From the NCBI RefSeq assembly GCF_001439785.1, contig NZ_JYLI01000003.1, forward strand, positions 62,001 through 126,000: a stretch of 64,000 nt of DNA. The letters are read 5' to 3'. Below the pieces are notes generated by a model. That model had not been told where the DNA came from and searched no databases. It was given only the letters and a program-made list of their open reading frames with translations. The position numbers and the translations under genes are program-made. This stretch comes from Pseudomonas poae. Its GTDB lineage: Bacteria > Pseudomonadota > Gammaproteobacteria > Pseudomonadales > Pseudomonadaceae. Below are positions 37,908 to 48,075 of this stretch, in pieces. The first letter of the stretch is position 1. Each line of letters opens with the position of its first letter.

Positions 37908-37930
37908 TGTGGGAGAGGGTTTGGCCGTAT
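37908..37930 (+). repeat. Single degenerate REP half-unit before cysD
   Basis: TGTGGGAGAGGGTTTGGCC resembles the left arm of the REP pairs in this window, but no matching right arm follows. It is a remnant within the 182-bp gap between the NIF3-like gene and cysD. Confidence 0.55.
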
Positions 37931-38070
37931 CGCACTGCCAAACTCGGCGGCATATTCATATATCGTTTCGATCTAGCAGGCTCCCTGATTAGAAGAAGTT
38001 GCTGTGCTAGCATGCCCCGCTCGAACACGGCCCGCTGGCCGTCCACAAGATCGTTTTTCCGTGAGTAACC

Positions 38071-38988
38071 ATGGTCGACAAACTGACGCATCTGAAACAG
38101 CTGGAGGCGGAAAGCATCCACATCATCCGCGAGGTCGCCGCCGAGTTCGACAACCCGGTGATGCTCTACTCGATCGGTAAAGACTCCGCCGTGATGCTGC
38201 ATCTGGCACGCAAGGCGTTCTTTCCGGGCAAACTGCCGTTTCCGGTGATGCACGTCGACACCCGCTGGAAATTTCAGGAAATGTACACATTCCGCGACCA
38301 GATGGTCGAAGAACTGGGCCTGGACCTGATCACCCACATCAACCCGGACGGCGTGGCGCAGGGCATCAACCCCTTCACCCACGGCAGCGCCAAGCACACC
38401 GACATCATGAAGACCGAGGGCCTCAAGCAGGCCCTGGACAAGCATGGTTTTGACGCCGCCTTCGGCGGTGCCCGTCGCGACGAAGAGAAATCCCGTGCCA
38501 AAGAGCGCGTGTACTCGTTCCGCGACAGCAAGCACCGCTGGGACCCGAAAAACCAGCGCCCCGAGCTGTGGAACGTCTACAACGGCAACGTCAACAAGGG
38601 GGAGTCGATCCGTGTGTTCCCGCTCTCCAACTGGACCGAGCTGGATATCTGGCAGTACATCTACCTGGAAGGCATCCCGATCGTGCCGCTGTACTTCGCC
38701 GCCGAGCGTGACGTGATCGAGAAGAACGGCACGTTGATCATGATCGACGACGACCGCATCCTCGAACACCTGTCCGACGAAGACAAAGCCCGCATCGTCA
38801 AAAAGAAAGTGCGTTTCCGCACCCTTGGCTGCTACCCGTTGACGGGCGCGGTAGAGTCCGAAGCCGAGACGCTGACGGACATCATTCAGGAAATGCTCCT
38901 GACGCGAACTTCCGAGCGCCAGGGCCGGGTCATCGACCATGATGGCGCCGGCTCCATGGAAGATAAAAAACGTCAAGGTTATTTCTAA
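38071..38988 (+). CDS. cysD: Sulfate adenylyltransferase subunit 2
   Basis: 305 residues, the catalytic ATP-sulfurylase subunit that makes APS from ATP and sulfate. The PP-loop '[16 protein letters not shown]' is near residues 35-50, and '[17 protein letters not shown]' is the family hallmark. It precedes cysNC by 9 bp. The upstream gap holds an AT-rich ATATTCATATA stretch about 115 bp before the ATG, which may be part of the CysB-controlled promoter. Confidence 0.97.
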   Translation: MVDKLTHLKQLEAESIHIIREVAAEFDNPVMLYSIGKDSAVMLHLARKAFFPGKLPFPVMHVDTRWKFQEMYTFRDQMVEELGLDLITHINPDGVAQGINPFTHGSAKHTDIMKTEGLKQALDKHGFDAAFGGARRDEEKSRAKERVYSFRDSKHRWDPKNQRPELWNVYNGNVNKGESIRVFPLSNWTELDIWQYIYLEGIPIVPLYFAAERDVIEKNGTLIMIDDDRILEHLSDEDKARIVKKKVRFRTLGCYPLTGAVESEAETLTDIIQEMLLTRTSERQGRVIDHDGAGSMEDKKRQGYF

Positions 38989-38997
38989 GGGGCTGTC

Positions 38998-40896
38998 ATG
39001 TCGCATCAATCTGATTTGATCAGCGAGGACATCCTCGCTTACCTGGGCCAGCACGAGCGCAAAGAGATGTTGCGCTTCCTGACCTGCGGCAACGTCGACG
39101 ACGGCAAGAGCACCCTGATCGGGCGCCTGCTGCACGACTCCAAGATGATCTACGAAGATCACCTGGAAGCCATCACCCGTGACTCGAAAAAGTCCGGCAC
39201 CACTGGCGATGACATCGACCTGGCCTTGCTGGTCGATGGCCTGCAGGCCGAGCGTGAGCAGGGCATCACCATCGATGTGGCCTACCGCTATTTCTCCACC
39301 GCCAAACGCAAATTCATCATCGCCGACACCCCCGGCCATGAGCAGTACACCCGCAACATGGCCACCGGTGCTTCCACCTGTGACCTGGCGATCATCCTGA
39401 TCGACGCCCGCTACGGCGTGCAGACCCAGACCCGTCGCCACAGCTTCATCGCCTCGTTGCTGGGCATCAAACACATCGTGGTGGCCGTCAACAAGATGGA
39501 CATCAATGGCTTCGACCAAAGCGTATTCGAGCAGATCAAGGCCGATTACCTGAAGTTCGCCGACGGTATCGCCTTCAAACCCAGCACCTTGGCGTTTGTG
39601 CCGATGTCGGCGCTCAAGGGTGACAACGTGGTGAACAAGAGCGAGCGTTCGCCCTGGTACACCGGGCAGTCGCTGATGGAGATTCTCGAAACCGTCGAGA
39701 TTGCCAACGACCGCAACTACACCGACCTGCGTTTCCCGGTGCAGTACGTCAACCGTCCGAACCTGAACTTTCGTGGCTTCGCCGGCACCCTGGCCAGCGG
39801 CATCGTGCACAAGGGTGACGAGGTCGTGGTGCTGCCGTCGGGCAAGAGCAGCCGCGTCAAATCCATCGTCACCTTCGAGGGTGAGCTGGAGCAGGCAGGC
39901 CCCGGCCAGGCCGTGACGTTGACCATGGAAGACGAAATCGATATCTCCCGTGGCGACCTGCTGGTACACGCCGGCAACGTGCCGCAAGTGACCGACGCCT
40001 TTGACGCCATGCTGGTGTGGATGGCCGAAGAACCGATGCTGCCGGGCAAGAAATACGACATCAAGCGCGCCACCAGCTATGTGCCGGGTTCCATCACCAG
40101 CATCGTGCACCGTGTGGACGTGAACACCCTGGCCGAAGGTCCGGCCAGTTCCCTGCAGTTGAATGAGATCGGTCGGGTCAAGGTGAGCCTCGACGCGGCC
40201 ATCGCCCTGGACGGTTACGACAGCAACCGCACCACCGGCGCGTTTATCGTCATCGACCGCTTGACCAACGGCACCGTGGCGGCAGGCATGATCATCGCGC
40301 CGCCGGTCGGTCATGGCGGCGCAGCACAACACGGCAGCCTCGCCCACGTGGCCACTGAAGAACGCGCCCAGCGCTTCGGTCAGCGGCCGGCCACCGTGTT
40401 GTTCAGCGGCCTCTCCGGTGCCGGCAAGAGCACGTTGGCCTATGCGGTCGAGCGCAAGCTGTTCGACATGGGCCGTGCGGTGTTCGTGCTGGATGGCCAG
40501 AACCTGCGTCACGACCTGAACAAGGGCTTGCCGCAGGACCGCGCAGGTCGCACCGAAAACTGGCGCCGTGCCGCCCACGTGGCACGCCAGTTCAACGAAG
40601 CCGGCCTGCTGACGCTGGCGGCATTCGTTGCGCCGGATGCCGAAGGCCGCGAACAGGCCAAGGCGCTGATCGGCAGTGATCGCTTGCTGACCGTGTATGT
40701 GCAGGCCTCGCCGCTGGTATGCGCCGAGCGTGACCCGCAAGGTTTGTACGCGGCAGGCGGGGATAACATACCCGGCGAGTCCTTCCCGTATGACGTTCCT
40801 TTGAATGCCGACCTGGTGATCGACACTCAGGCGGTGTCGCTGGAAGACAGCGTCAAGCAAGTGCTGGAACTGTTGCGCCAGCGCGGCGCGATCTAA
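38998..40896 (+). CDS. cysNC: Fused sulfate adenylyltransferase GTPase and APS kinase (CysNC)
   Basis: 632 residues combining an EF-Tu-like GTPase (P-loop GNVDDGKS at 31-38; '[15 protein letters not shown]'; 'NKMD') that drives CysD, and a C-terminal APS kinase domain from about 455 (P-loop 'GLSGAGKST' near 470-478). Together with CysD it makes APS and then PAPS. The fusion is the norm in Pseudomonas; no separate cysC is needed. Confidence 0.96.
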   Translation: MSHQSDLISEDILAYLGQHERKEMLRFLTCGNVDDGKSTLIGRLLHDSKMIYEDHLEAITRDSKKSGTTGDDIDLALLVDGLQAEREQGITIDVAYRYFSTAKRKFIIADTPGHEQYTRNMATGASTCDLAIILIDARYGVQTQTRRHSFIASLLGIKHIVVAVNKMDINGFDQSVFEQIKADYLKFADGIAFKPSTLAFVPMSALKGDNVVNKSERSPWYTGQSLMEILETVEIANDRNYTDLRFPVQYVNRPNLNFRGFAGTLASGIVHKGDEVVVLPSGKSSRVKSIVTFEGELEQAGPGQAVTLTMEDEIDISRGDLLVHAGNVPQVTDAFDAMLVWMAEEPMLPGKKYDIKRATSYVPGSITSIVHRVDVNTLAEGPASSLQLNEIGRVKVSLDAAIALDGYDSNRTTGAFIVIDRLTNGTVAAGMIIAPPVGHGGAAQHGSLAHVATEERAQRFGQRPATVLFSGLSGAGKSTLAYAVERKLFDMGRAVFVLDGQNLRHDLNKGLPQDRAGRTENWRRAAHVARQFNEAGLLTLAAFVAPDAEGREQAKALIGSDRLLTVYVQASPLVCAERDPQGLYAAGGDNIPGESFPYDVPLNADLVIDTQAVSLEDSVKQVLELLRQRGAI

Positions 40897-40899
40897 AAA

Positions 40900-40990
40900 A
40901 TGTGGGAGGGGGCTTGCTCCCGATGGCGGTGTGTCAGGCAGTACATCTGTCACTGATCCACTGCTATCGGGAGCAAGCCCCCTCCCACAT
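40900..40990. repeat. Paired REP repeat between cysNC and acyltransferase
   Basis: Perfect-ended inverted pair, ATGTGGGAGG...GGGGCTTGCTCC and GGGAGCAAGCCC...CCTCCCACAT, around a CACTGATCCACTGCTATC core. It shares the core with the unit at 33462-33549. It lies between two convergent genes. Confidence 0.9.
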
Positions 40991-40995
40991 GTTGG

Positions 40996-41895
40996 TCATC
41001 TTTTAGCTGGGAAATCGGTGTGCAGCTTGTCCAACAGTGCATCCTTGTCTTCCCACAACCGATTGATCCAGCCCTGGAACGCCAACCGATATTCCCCATC
41101 CTGTTCGTAATTCTTGCCAATGAACTCAGGCGGGATCTGCACTTCTTCAAAGTGCACAACCACATCCTTCACATTCCCGCACAACAAATCCCAATACCCC
41201 GGACGCCCGCCAGGGTAGTGAATGGTCACATTAACCAGTGACTTGAGCTGCTCACCCATCGCATCCAGCACAAACGCAATCCCGCCAGCCTTGGGCTTGA
41301 GCAAATAGCGAAACGGCGATTTTTGCTGGGCATGCTTGCCCGGCGTAAACCGCGTGCCTTCGGCAAAGTTGAAGATCCCCACCGGGTTGCTGCGAAACTT
41401 CGCACAGGTCCTGCGGGTGGTTTCCAGGTCCTTGCCTTTCTTCTCCGGGTGCTTCTCCAGGTACGCCTTGGTGTAGCGCTTCATGAACGGAAAGCCCAGC
41501 GCCCACCAGGCCAGACCAATCACCGGGACCCAGATAAGTTCCTGCTTGAGGAAGAACTTCAGTGGGCGGATCCGCCGATTCAACACAAATTGCAGCACCA
41601 TGATGTCGACCCAGCTTTGGTGGTTGCTGGTCACCAGGTACGAATGCTGGTAGTCCAGGCCTTCAAGGCCGCTCAGGTGCCAGCGCGTGCGGCGCACCAG
41701 GTTCATCCAGCCTTTGTTGTTGGTCACCCAGGCTTCATGTGTGTGGTTCATCAGCCATTCGCTGAAACGCTTGGCGAAGGGCAACGCCTTGAACAGCGCG
41801 ACGATAAACAGGAACGAACACAACAGGATCGTATTCAACGCCAGCAGCAGGGAAGCAATCACCCCGCGTACGGCAGCAGGCAGAAAATCCAGCAT
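40996..41895 (-). CDS. Lysophospholipid acyltransferase (PlsC/YihG-like)
   Basis: 299 residues. An N-terminal membrane helix (about 8-38) is followed by the acyltransferase motif NHQSWVD (HX4D), 'FPFMKRYTK', and the motif III 'FAEGTRFT'. Family members acylate lysophosphatidic acid to phosphatidic acid; YihG-like enzymes have specialised acyl selectivity. It begins right after the pta stop (0 bp), so it is in the pta transcript. Confidence 0.9.
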   Translation of the reverse strand: MLDFLPAAVRGVIASLLLALNTILLCSFLFIVALFKALPFAKRFSEWLMNHTHEAWVTNNKGWMNLVRRTRWHLSGLEGLDYQHSYLVTSNHQSWVDIMVLQFVLNRRIRPLKFFLKQELIWVPVIGLAWWALGFPFMKRYTKAYLEKHPEKKGKDLETTRRTCAKFRSNPVGIFNFAEGTRFTPGKHAQQKSPFRYLLKPKAGGIAFVLDAMGEQLKSLVNVTIHYPGGRPGYWDLLCGNVKDVVVHFEEVQIPPEFIGKNYEQDGEYRLAFQGWINRLWEDKDALLDKLHTDFPAKR

Positions 41896-43995
41896 TCAGA
41901 TATCCATAGGTCGGTTGGCGGCTTGGATCGCAGTGAGTGCGATGGTGTACACGATATCGTCCACCTGCGCGCCGCGCGGCAGGTCGTTGACCGGTTTGCG
42001 CAGGCCCTGAAGCATCGGCCCCAGGCTCACGCAATCGGCGCTGCGTTGCACGGCCTTGTGAGTGGTGTTACCGGTATTCAGATCGGGGAACACGAACACC
42101 GTGGCCTTGCCGGCCACCAGGCTGTTGGGTGCCAGTTGCCGGGCCACGGCTTCGTTGGCGGCGGCGTCGTATTGCAGCGGGCCATCGATCAGCAGCGCGC
42201 TTTGCTGCTCGTGGGCGAGCAGGGTGGCTTCGCGGACCTTCTCCACTTCCTCGCCGCTGGCTGAGTCGCCGCTGGAGTAGCTGATCATCGCCACGCGCGG
42301 CGTGATGCCGAACGCGGCCGCCGAATCGGCGCTTTGCAGGGCGATTTCCGCCAGTTCGGCGGCGCTCGGGTGCGGGTTCATCACGCAGTCGCCGTACACC
42401 AGCACCTGCTCGGGGAACAGCATGAAGAACACCGACGACACCAAGGTGCAGCCTGGCGCGGTCTTGATCAGTTGCAGGGCAGGGCGGATGGTGTTGGCGG
42501 TGGAATGAATCACGCCGGAAACCAGACCGTCGACTTCATCCAGTGCGAGCATCATGGTGGCGATCACCACCGTGTCTTCCAGTTGCTGCTCGGCCATCGG
42601 TGCGTTGAGGCTCTTGCTCTTGCGCAGCGCCACCATCGGCTCGACATACCGTTGGCGAATCAGGTCCGGGTCGAGAATTTCCAGGCCTACGGGCAGTTCG
42701 ATGCCGTGGGCGCGGGCCACCGCTTCCACATCCGCGGGTTTGGCCAGCAATACGCAGCGGGCAATGCCTCGCGCCTGGCAAATGGCGGCGGCCTGCACCG
42801 TCAGTGGCTCGCTGCCTTCGGGCAATACGATGCGTTTGTTGGCGGCCTGGGCACGCTGGATCAACTGGTAGCGGAACACCGCCGGCGACAGGCGCATCTC
42901 CCGTGGCGTGCCGCACCGCTGGTGCAGCCAGCGCGCGTCGAGGTGACTGGCGACGAAATCGGTGATGATCTCGGCGCGCTCGCGGTCATCGATGGGGATT
43001 TCCTTGTTCAGGCTGTTGAGCTGGTTGGCCGTGTCGTAGGAGCCGGTGCTTACCGACAGCACCGGCAGCCCGGCCTGCAAGGCGCCCCGACACAAGTCCA
43101 TGATGCGTGGGTCGGGCAGAGTGTCGCTGGTCAGCAGCAGGCCGGCCAGCGGCACGCCATTGATCGCGGCCAGGCTGACGGCGAGGATGATGTCGTCGCG
43201 ATCACCGGGGGTTACCACCAGCACGCCGGGCTTGAGCAGCTCCACGGTGTTGCGCATGGTGCGGGCGCAGATGATGATCTTGGTCATGCGCCGGGTTTCG
43301 TAATCGCCCGCGTTGAGCACCTGCGCGCCCATCAGGTCGGCCACATCGCGGGTGCGCGGGGCGTTGAGCTCGGGTTGGTAGGGGATGCAGCCGAGCAGGC
43401 GGAAATCACCGCTGCGCAAGAGTGGCGAGTGTTCTTTAAGGCGCGCCGAGAAGGCCTCCATGCTCTCGTCGGTGCGCACCTTGTTGAGGATCACGCCGAG
43501 CACTTTCGGGTCTTTCGGCCCGCCAAACAGCTGGGCCTGCAATTCGACGCGGCCGGAGAGTTCGGTGAGCACTTCGTTTTCCGGGGCCGACACCAGGATC
43601 ACTTCGGCATCCAGGCTCTTGGCCAGGTGCAGGTTGACCCGCGCCGCGTAACTGGCGCTGCGGGTCGGCACCATGCCTTCGACGATCAGCACGTCCTTGC
43701 CCACGGCGGCCTGTTGATAAAGCGTGATGATTTCTTCGAGCAGCTCATCCAGCTGACCGTCACCGAGCATGCGCTCCACATGGGCCAGGCCCAGCGGCTG
43801 CGGCGGTTTCAGTCCATGGGTACGGGCGACCAGCTCGGTGGAACGTTCCGGGCCGGTGTCGCCGGGGTGCGGCTGGGCGATCGGCTTGAAGAAGCCGACT
43901 TTGAGCCCGGCCCGCTCAAGCGTACGCACCAGCCCGAGGCTGATGGAGGTCAGACCCACACCAAAATCGGTGGGCGCGATAAAAAAAGTCTGCAT
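41896..43995 (-). CDS. pta: Phosphate acetyltransferase (long form)
   Basis: 699 residues with three parts: an N-terminal P-loop dethiobiotin-synthetase-like domain ('FFIAPTDFGVGLTSISLGLV'), a central DRTGG domain (about 215-320), and the C-terminal catalytic PTA domain (from about 370, 'RIVLPEGSEPLTVQAA', 'LVSGVIHSTANTIRPAL'). It interconverts acetyl-CoA and acetyl phosphate. The start at 43995 gives the standard N-terminus (MQTFFIAPTD) and excludes 7 upstream residues. The acetate kinase gene is not adjacent here. Confidence 0.95.
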   Translation of the reverse strand: MQTFFIAPTDFGVGLTSISLGLVRTLERAGLKVGFFKPIAQPHPGDTGPERSTELVARTHGLKPPQPLGLAHVERMLGDGQLDELLEEIITLYQQAAVGKDVLIVEGMVPTRSASYAARVNLHLAKSLDAEVILVSAPENEVLTELSGRVELQAQLFGGPKDPKVLGVILNKVRTDESMEAFSARLKEHSPLLRSGDFRLLGCIPYQPELNAPRTRDVADLMGAQVLNAGDYETRRMTKIIICARTMRNTVELLKPGVLVVTPGDRDDIILAVSLAAINGVPLAGLLLTSDTLPDPRIMDLCRGALQAGLPVLSVSTGSYDTANQLNSLNKEIPIDDRERAEIITDFVASHLDARWLHQRCGTPREMRLSPAVFRYQLIQRAQAANKRIVLPEGSEPLTVQAAAICQARGIARCVLLAKPADVEAVARAHGIELPVGLEILDPDLIRQRYVEPMVALRKSKSLNAPMAEQQLEDTVVIATMMLALDEVDGLVSGVIHSTANTIRPALQLIKTAPGCTLVSSVFFMLFPEQVLVYGDCVMNPHPSAAELAEIALQSADSAAAFGITPRVAMISYSSGDSASGEEVEKVREATLLAHEQQSALLIDGPLQYDAAANEAVARQLAPNSLVAGKATVFVFPDLNTGNTTHKAVQRSADCVSLGPMLQGLRKPVNDLPRGAQVDDIVYTIALTAIQAANRPMDI

Positions 43996-44169
43996 GCGAA
44001 TTCTCTGGAGGTGCATGGCTTGGGTGGCGCTCTATGCGTGAGCGTCTACCGTAAATCAGGTGCCAAGGTTATCGTTATTCGGTCCCGTCCGTCCGGGTTC
44101 TGTTCGCTTTCGGGCAAATCCTTGTTTAGACTTGTCCGTTCTTCATTCTTCTGCAAAAGGTCTCGCCCC

Positions 44170-44655
44170 ATGCCGATCGCCGCCAACAAGGCTGTCTCCA
44201 TTGACTATACCCTGACCAACGACGCTGGTGAGGTCATCGACAGCTCCGCCGGCGGCGCGCCGCTGGTCTACCTGCAAGGCGCAGGTAACATCATCCCGGG
44301 CCTGGAAAAGGCTCTGGAAGGCAAAGAGGTTGGTGATGAGCTGACCGTTGCCGTAGAACCTGAAGATGCCTACGGTGAATACTCCGCCGAACTGGTCAGC
44401 ACCTTGAGCCGCAGCATGTTCGAAGGTGTCGACGAGCTGGAAGTGGGCATGCAGTTCCACGCTTCCGCGCCGGACGGCCAGATGCAGATCGTCACTATCC
44501 GCGATCTGGATGGCGATGACGTTACTGTCGACGGCAACCACCCGCTGGCTGGCCAGCGTCTGAACTTCCAGGTGAAAATCGTGGCCATCCGCGACGCCTC
44601 CCAGGAAGAAGTGGCCCACGGCCACGTTCACGGTGAAGGCGGTCATCAGCACTGA
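44170..44655 (+). CDS. slyD: FKBP-type peptidyl-prolyl isomerase SlyD
   Basis: 161 residues: FKBP domain ('VSIDYTLTNDAGEVIDSS', 'GAGNIIPGLEKALEGKEVGDE') with the inserted-flap region, and a C-terminal His-rich tail (HGHVHGEGGHQH) that binds nickel. It helps folding and metal delivery. The start at 44170 is the family start; a very long open frame running into it from 42334 is antisense to pta and not real. Followed by a strong terminator. Confidence 0.93.
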   Translation: MPIAANKAVSIDYTLTNDAGEVIDSSAGGAPLVYLQGAGNIIPGLEKALEGKEVGDELTVAVEPEDAYGEYSAELVSTLSRSMFEGVDELEVGMQFHASAPDGQMQIVTIRDLDGDDVTVDGNHPLAGQRLNFQVKIVAIRDASQEEVAHGHVHGEGGHQH

Positions 44656-44679
44656 TTGATGCGTTAATCAGCTGGTAGC

Positions 44680-44714
44680 AAAAACGCCCCGACTGGTTCG
44701 GGGCGTTTTTTTTG
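44680..44714 (+). terminator. Intrinsic terminator of slyD
   Basis: AACGCCCCGA / TCGGGGCGTT stem with a 4-nt loop and a run of eight T. Confidence 0.92.
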
Positions 44715-44738
44715 TCCTGAGAATGTACGCGATCCAAA

Positions 44739-44828
44739 TGTGGGAGCGGGCTTGCTCGCGAATGCAGTGGGTCAGTCGATACATGCATTAACTGATACAC
44801 CGCGTTCGCGAGCAAGCCCGCTCCCACA
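44739..44828. repeat. Paired REP repeat between slyD and rpsT
   Basis: Inverted pair TGTGGGAGCGGGCTTGCTCGCGAA / TTCGCGAGCAAGCCCGCTCCCACA (both arms complete) around a GTCAGTCGATACATGCATTAACTGATA-type core. It is the GCGGGCTTGCTCGCG sequence variant, differing from the GGGGGCTTGCTCCCG variant at 33462, 40900 and 51863. Confidence 0.9.
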
Positions 44829-44855
44829 AGGAAAACTGTGATCTATGGGCAAACA

Positions 44856-44892
44856 AAAATGCCCCGGACCTTTCGGTACGGGGCATTTTTTA
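44856..44892 (-). terminator. Intrinsic terminator of rpsT
   Basis: AAAAATGCCCCG / CGGGGCATTTTT stem with a 10-12-nt loop; a T tract follows on the minus strand and A/T tracts flank both sides, so it may act in both directions. Confidence 0.9.
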
Positions 44893-44932
44893 ACTGTTAC
44901 GCAACTGACGTCGCGTTGGCAGTTGTTACCAC

Positions 44933-45211
44933 TCAGGCTGCAGCAGGAACGCTCAGAGCCTTGATGTGGCCATTCAGGCGGCTCTTGTGGCGAGCGGCCT
45001 TGTTCTTGTGGATGATGCCTTTATCGGCCATACGGTCGATAACCGGCACAGCCAGAACGTAGGCTGCTTGAGCTTTTTCAGCGTCTTTGGTGTCGATGGC
45101 TTTAACTACATTCTTGATGTAGGTACGAACCATGGAACGCAGGCTGGCGTTGTGGCTGCGACGCTTCTCAGCCTGTTTTGCACGTTTTTTGGCGGAAGGT
45201 GTGTTGGCCAC
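44933..45211 (-). CDS. rpsT: 30S ribosomal protein S20
   Basis: 92 residues starting at a GTG ([25 protein letters not shown]). It is very basic with the three-helix S20 pattern, ending '[16 protein letters not shown]'. It is divergent from murJ across 253 bp, the common Pseudomonas arrangement. Confidence 0.97.
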   Translation of the reverse strand: MANTPSAKKRAKQAEKRRSHNASLRSMVRTYIKNVVKAIDTKDAEKAQAAYVLAVPVIDRMADKGIIHKNKAARHKSRLNGHIKALSVPAAA

Positions 45212-45464
45212 CGTCGAGCTCCTCGAAAGACTTTTTAGGAAATAGCAAACAAAATAGGCCGCGAATCATGCCGATGACTTGACGGGTTGTCAAGGGCGGC
45301 TGATGCGAACTGCTGAGTGGTCGATCTGAAGAGGCGGGTGATTTATTTCCGGCGCTTGACCTGTAAACTCGCGAGCTTTGGCGCTGTGCTGTTGCAGGCG
45401 CGCAGTATCGCATAAGTGGGCGCACAGTTCGCCTGCTCTTTATCCATAGGCGCAAACTCTTTCA

Positions 45465-47003
45465 ATGAATCTGCTCAAATCGTTGGCTGCCGTCAGCTCT
45501 ATCACGATGATCTCCCGGGTGTTGGGGTTCGTGCGCGATACCCTGCTGGCGCGCATTTTCGGCGCCAGCATGGCCACGGATGCGTTCTTCATCGCCTTTA
45601 AATTGCCCAACCTGCTGCGCAGGATCTTCGCCGAGGGGGCATTTTCCCAGGCGTTCGTGCCGATCCTGGCCGAATACAAGACCCAGCAGGGCGAGGAAGC
45701 GACCCGCACCTTTATTGCTTACGTCTCGGGCCTGCTGACCCTCGTCCTGATGCTGGTCACTGTCCTCGGCATGCTTGCCGCGCCCTGGGTGATCTGGGCC
45801 ACGGCCCCCGGCTTTGCCAATACCCCGGAAAAATTTGCGCTGACCACCGATCTGCTGCGCGTGACCTTTCCTTATATATTGCTGATCTCCCTGTCGTCCC
45901 TGGCGGGCGCAATCCTCAATACCTGGAACCGTTTTTCGGTGCCGGCGTTCGTGCCGACCCTGCTCAACGTCAGCATGATTATTTTCGCGCTGTTCCTCAC
46001 GCCTTACTTCGACCCGCCGGTCATGGCTCTCGGCTGGGCCGTCCTCGCAGGCGGCCTGGCGCAGCTGCTTTATCAACTGCCGCACCTGAAAAAAATCGGC
46101 ATGCTCGTACTGCCGCGTCTCAACCTGAAAGACACAGGCGTCTGGCGCGTGATGCGCAATATGTTACCGGCGATCCTCGGCGTATCGGTCAGCCAGATCT
46201 CCCTGATCATCAATACTGCCTTCGCCTCGCTGCTGGTCTCTGGTTCCGTGTCGTGGATGTACTACGCCGACCGCCTGATGGAGCTGCCCTCCGGCGTGCT
46301 CGGCGTGGCGCTGGGCACGATCCTGCTGCCAACCCTGGCGCGCACTTACGCGAGCAAGGACCGCCAGGAATACTCGCGCATTCTCGATTGGGGCCTGCGC
46401 CTGTGTTTCGTGCTGGTGCTGCCATGCTCACTGGCCCTCGGCATCCTGGCCGAGCCGCTGACAGTCTCACTGTTCCAGTACGGCCAATTCGACGCGCATG
46501 ACGCCTTGATGACCCAGCGCGCACTCATCGCCTATTCGGTCGGCCTGCTCGGCATCATCGTGATCAAGGTGCTGGCGCCGGGCTTTTACGCCCAGCAGAA
46601 CATCCGCACGCCGGTGAAAATCGCAATCTTCACGCTGGTCGTCACTCAACTGCTCAACCTGGTGTTCATCGGGCCGCTGGCCCATGCCGGCCTGGCCCTG
46701 GCCATCAGCGCAGGCGCCTGTATCAACGCGGGCCTGCTGTTTTACCAACTGCGCAAGCAGCAGATGTTCCAGCCACAGCCGGGTTGGGGCCTGTTTGCGT
46801 TCAAGCTGCTGGTGGCGGTGGCGATGATGTCAGCGGTGCTGCTCGGGCTGATGCACTTCATGCCAGCGTGGGACCAGGGCTTCATGCTGGAGCGCTTCAT
46901 GCGTCTTGGCATACTGGTGGTGGCCGGGGTGGTGGTGTACTTCGGGATGTTGCTGCTGCAGGGTTTCCGTCTGCGCGATTTCAATCGCAAGTCCCTGGGA
47001 TAG
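45465..47003 (+). CDS. murJ: Lipid II flippase MurJ
   Basis: 512 residues, an integral membrane MOP-superfamily protein with about 14 membrane segments. N-terminal '[37 protein letters not shown]' and '[14 protein letters not shown]' are the MurJ signature. It flips lipid II to the periplasmic face for peptidoglycan synthesis. First of the murJ-ribF-ileS-lspA-fkpB-ispH row. Confidence 0.97.
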   Translation: MNLLKSLAAVSSITMISRVLGFVRDTLLARIFGASMATDAFFIAFKLPNLLRRIFAEGAFSQAFVPILAEYKTQQGEEATRTFIAYVSGLLTLVLMLVTVLGMLAAPWVIWATAPGFANTPEKFALTTDLLRVTFPYILLISLSSLAGAILNTWNRFSVPAFVPTLLNVSMIIFALFLTPYFDPPVMALGWAVLAGGLAQLLYQLPHLKKIGMLVLPRLNLKDTGVWRVMRNMLPAILGVSVSQISLIINTAFASLLVSGSVSWMYYADRLMELPSGVLGVALGTILLPTLARTYASKDRQEYSRILDWGLRLCFVLVLPCSLALGILAEPLTVSLFQYGQFDAHDALMTQRALIAYSVGLLGIIVIKVLAPGFYAQQNIRTPVKIAIFTLVVTQLLNLVFIGPLAHAGLALAISAGACINAGLLFYQLRKQQMFQPQPGWGLFAFKLLVAVAMMSAVLLGLMHFMPAWDQGFMLERFMRLGILVVAGVVVYFGMLLLQGFRLRDFNRKSLG

Positions 47004-47122
47004 AGAGTTTGTCGCGATAAAACAGCTGTTTTATCGATTCGATCCATTTGGCCTGCGCTGTTGCCTGTCGTCCGGGGCCGGGTGTGGTTATAATCGACCA
47101 CTTTATGAGCAAGAAGCGCGTT

Positions 47123-48061
47123 ATGCAGCTGGTTCGAGGTCTCCACAACCTGCGCCCCGAGCATCGGGGCTGCGTCGCCACTATTGGCAACTTTGACGGT
47201 GTTCACCGTGGTCACCAGGCTATCCTGGCCCGGCTGCGTGAGCGTGCTGTCGAGCTGGGCGTGCCCAGCTGCGTGGTGATTTTTGAACCACAGCCGCGCG
47301 AGTTCTTCAGCCCCGATACCGCGCCTGCGCGGCTTGCGCGTTTGCGCGACAAGCTGCAACTGCTGGCCGAAGAGGGCGTCGATCGAGTGCTGTGCCTGGC
47401 GTTCAACCAGCGCCTGCAAAGCCTCAGCGCCGCCGAGTTCGTCGACCGTATCCTGGTCGATGGCCTGGGCGTGCAGCACTTGGAGGTCGGCGACGATTTC
47501 CGTTTCGGCTGCGATCGCGTGGGCGATTTCGATTTCCTGCAACACGCCGGCGTCAACCAGGGATTCACCGTTGAAGCCGCGCAAACCGTCGAACTGGACG
47601 GCCTGCGCGTGAGCAGCACCCAGGTGCGTAATGCCCTGGCCGCTGCCGACTTCGCCCTTGCCGAGCGCTTGCTCGGTCGCCCGTTCCGCATTGCCGGGCG
47701 GGTACTGCACGGTCAGAAGCTGGCGCGCCAACTGGGCACGCCGACGGCCAACGTGCAACTCAAGCGCCGCCGTGTGCCGCTGACCGGGGTTTATCTGGTC
47801 AGCGTGGACATCGACGGCCAATCGTGGCCGGGAGTCGCCAACATAGGCGTCAGGCCCACGGTTGCAGGTGATGGCAAGGCCCACCTGGAAGTTCACCTGC
47901 TGGATTTTGCCGGCGATTTATACGACCGGCGTATTACGGTGGTTTTCCACCAGAAGCTGCGTGAAGAGCAGCGCTTCGCCTCGCTTGAGGCGTTGAAAAC
48001 GGCGATCAATGCGGATGTCGCCGCCGCCCGTGCACTAGCCGCACCTAGCGCCCATCGCTAA
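47123..48061 (+). CDS. ribF: Bifunctional riboflavin kinase/FAD synthetase
   Basis: 312 residues. The N-terminal FMN adenylyltransferase domain carries 'ATIGNFDGVHRGHQAIL' (nucleotidyl-transferase H-x-x-H type), and the C-terminal riboflavin kinase domain carries 'GTPTANVQLKRRRVPLTGVYLV'. It makes FMN then FAD. The start at 47123 is preferred over a 25-codon longer frame without similarity. 14 bp separate it from ileS. Confidence 0.96.
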   Translation: MQLVRGLHNLRPEHRGCVATIGNFDGVHRGHQAILARLRERAVELGVPSCVVIFEPQPREFFSPDTAPARLARLRDKLQLLAEEGVDRVLCLAFNQRLQSLSAAEFVDRILVDGLGVQHLEVGDDFRFGCDRVGDFDFLQHAGVNQGFTVEAAQTVELDGLRVSSTQVRNALAAADFALAERLLGRPFRIAGRVLHGQKLARQLGTPTANVQLKRRRVPLTGVYLVSVDIDGQSWPGVANIGVRPTVAGDGKAHLEVHLLDFAGDLYDRRITVVFHQKLREEQRFASLEALKTAINADVAAARALAAPSAHR

Positions 48062-48075
48062 CCGAAGAGCCTTAA

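Noticed and set aside
37885..40953. A 1022-codon open frame on the minus strand opposite cysD-cysNC
   Set aside because: It is the antisense shadow of two well-supported genes in GC-rich DNA with strong third-position bias; its composition (His, Gln, Val, Gly rich) has no domain pattern.
42334..44169. A long plus-strand frame running into slyD from inside pta
   Set aside because: The part before 44170 is antisense to pta and has no family similarity; only the slyD portion is real.
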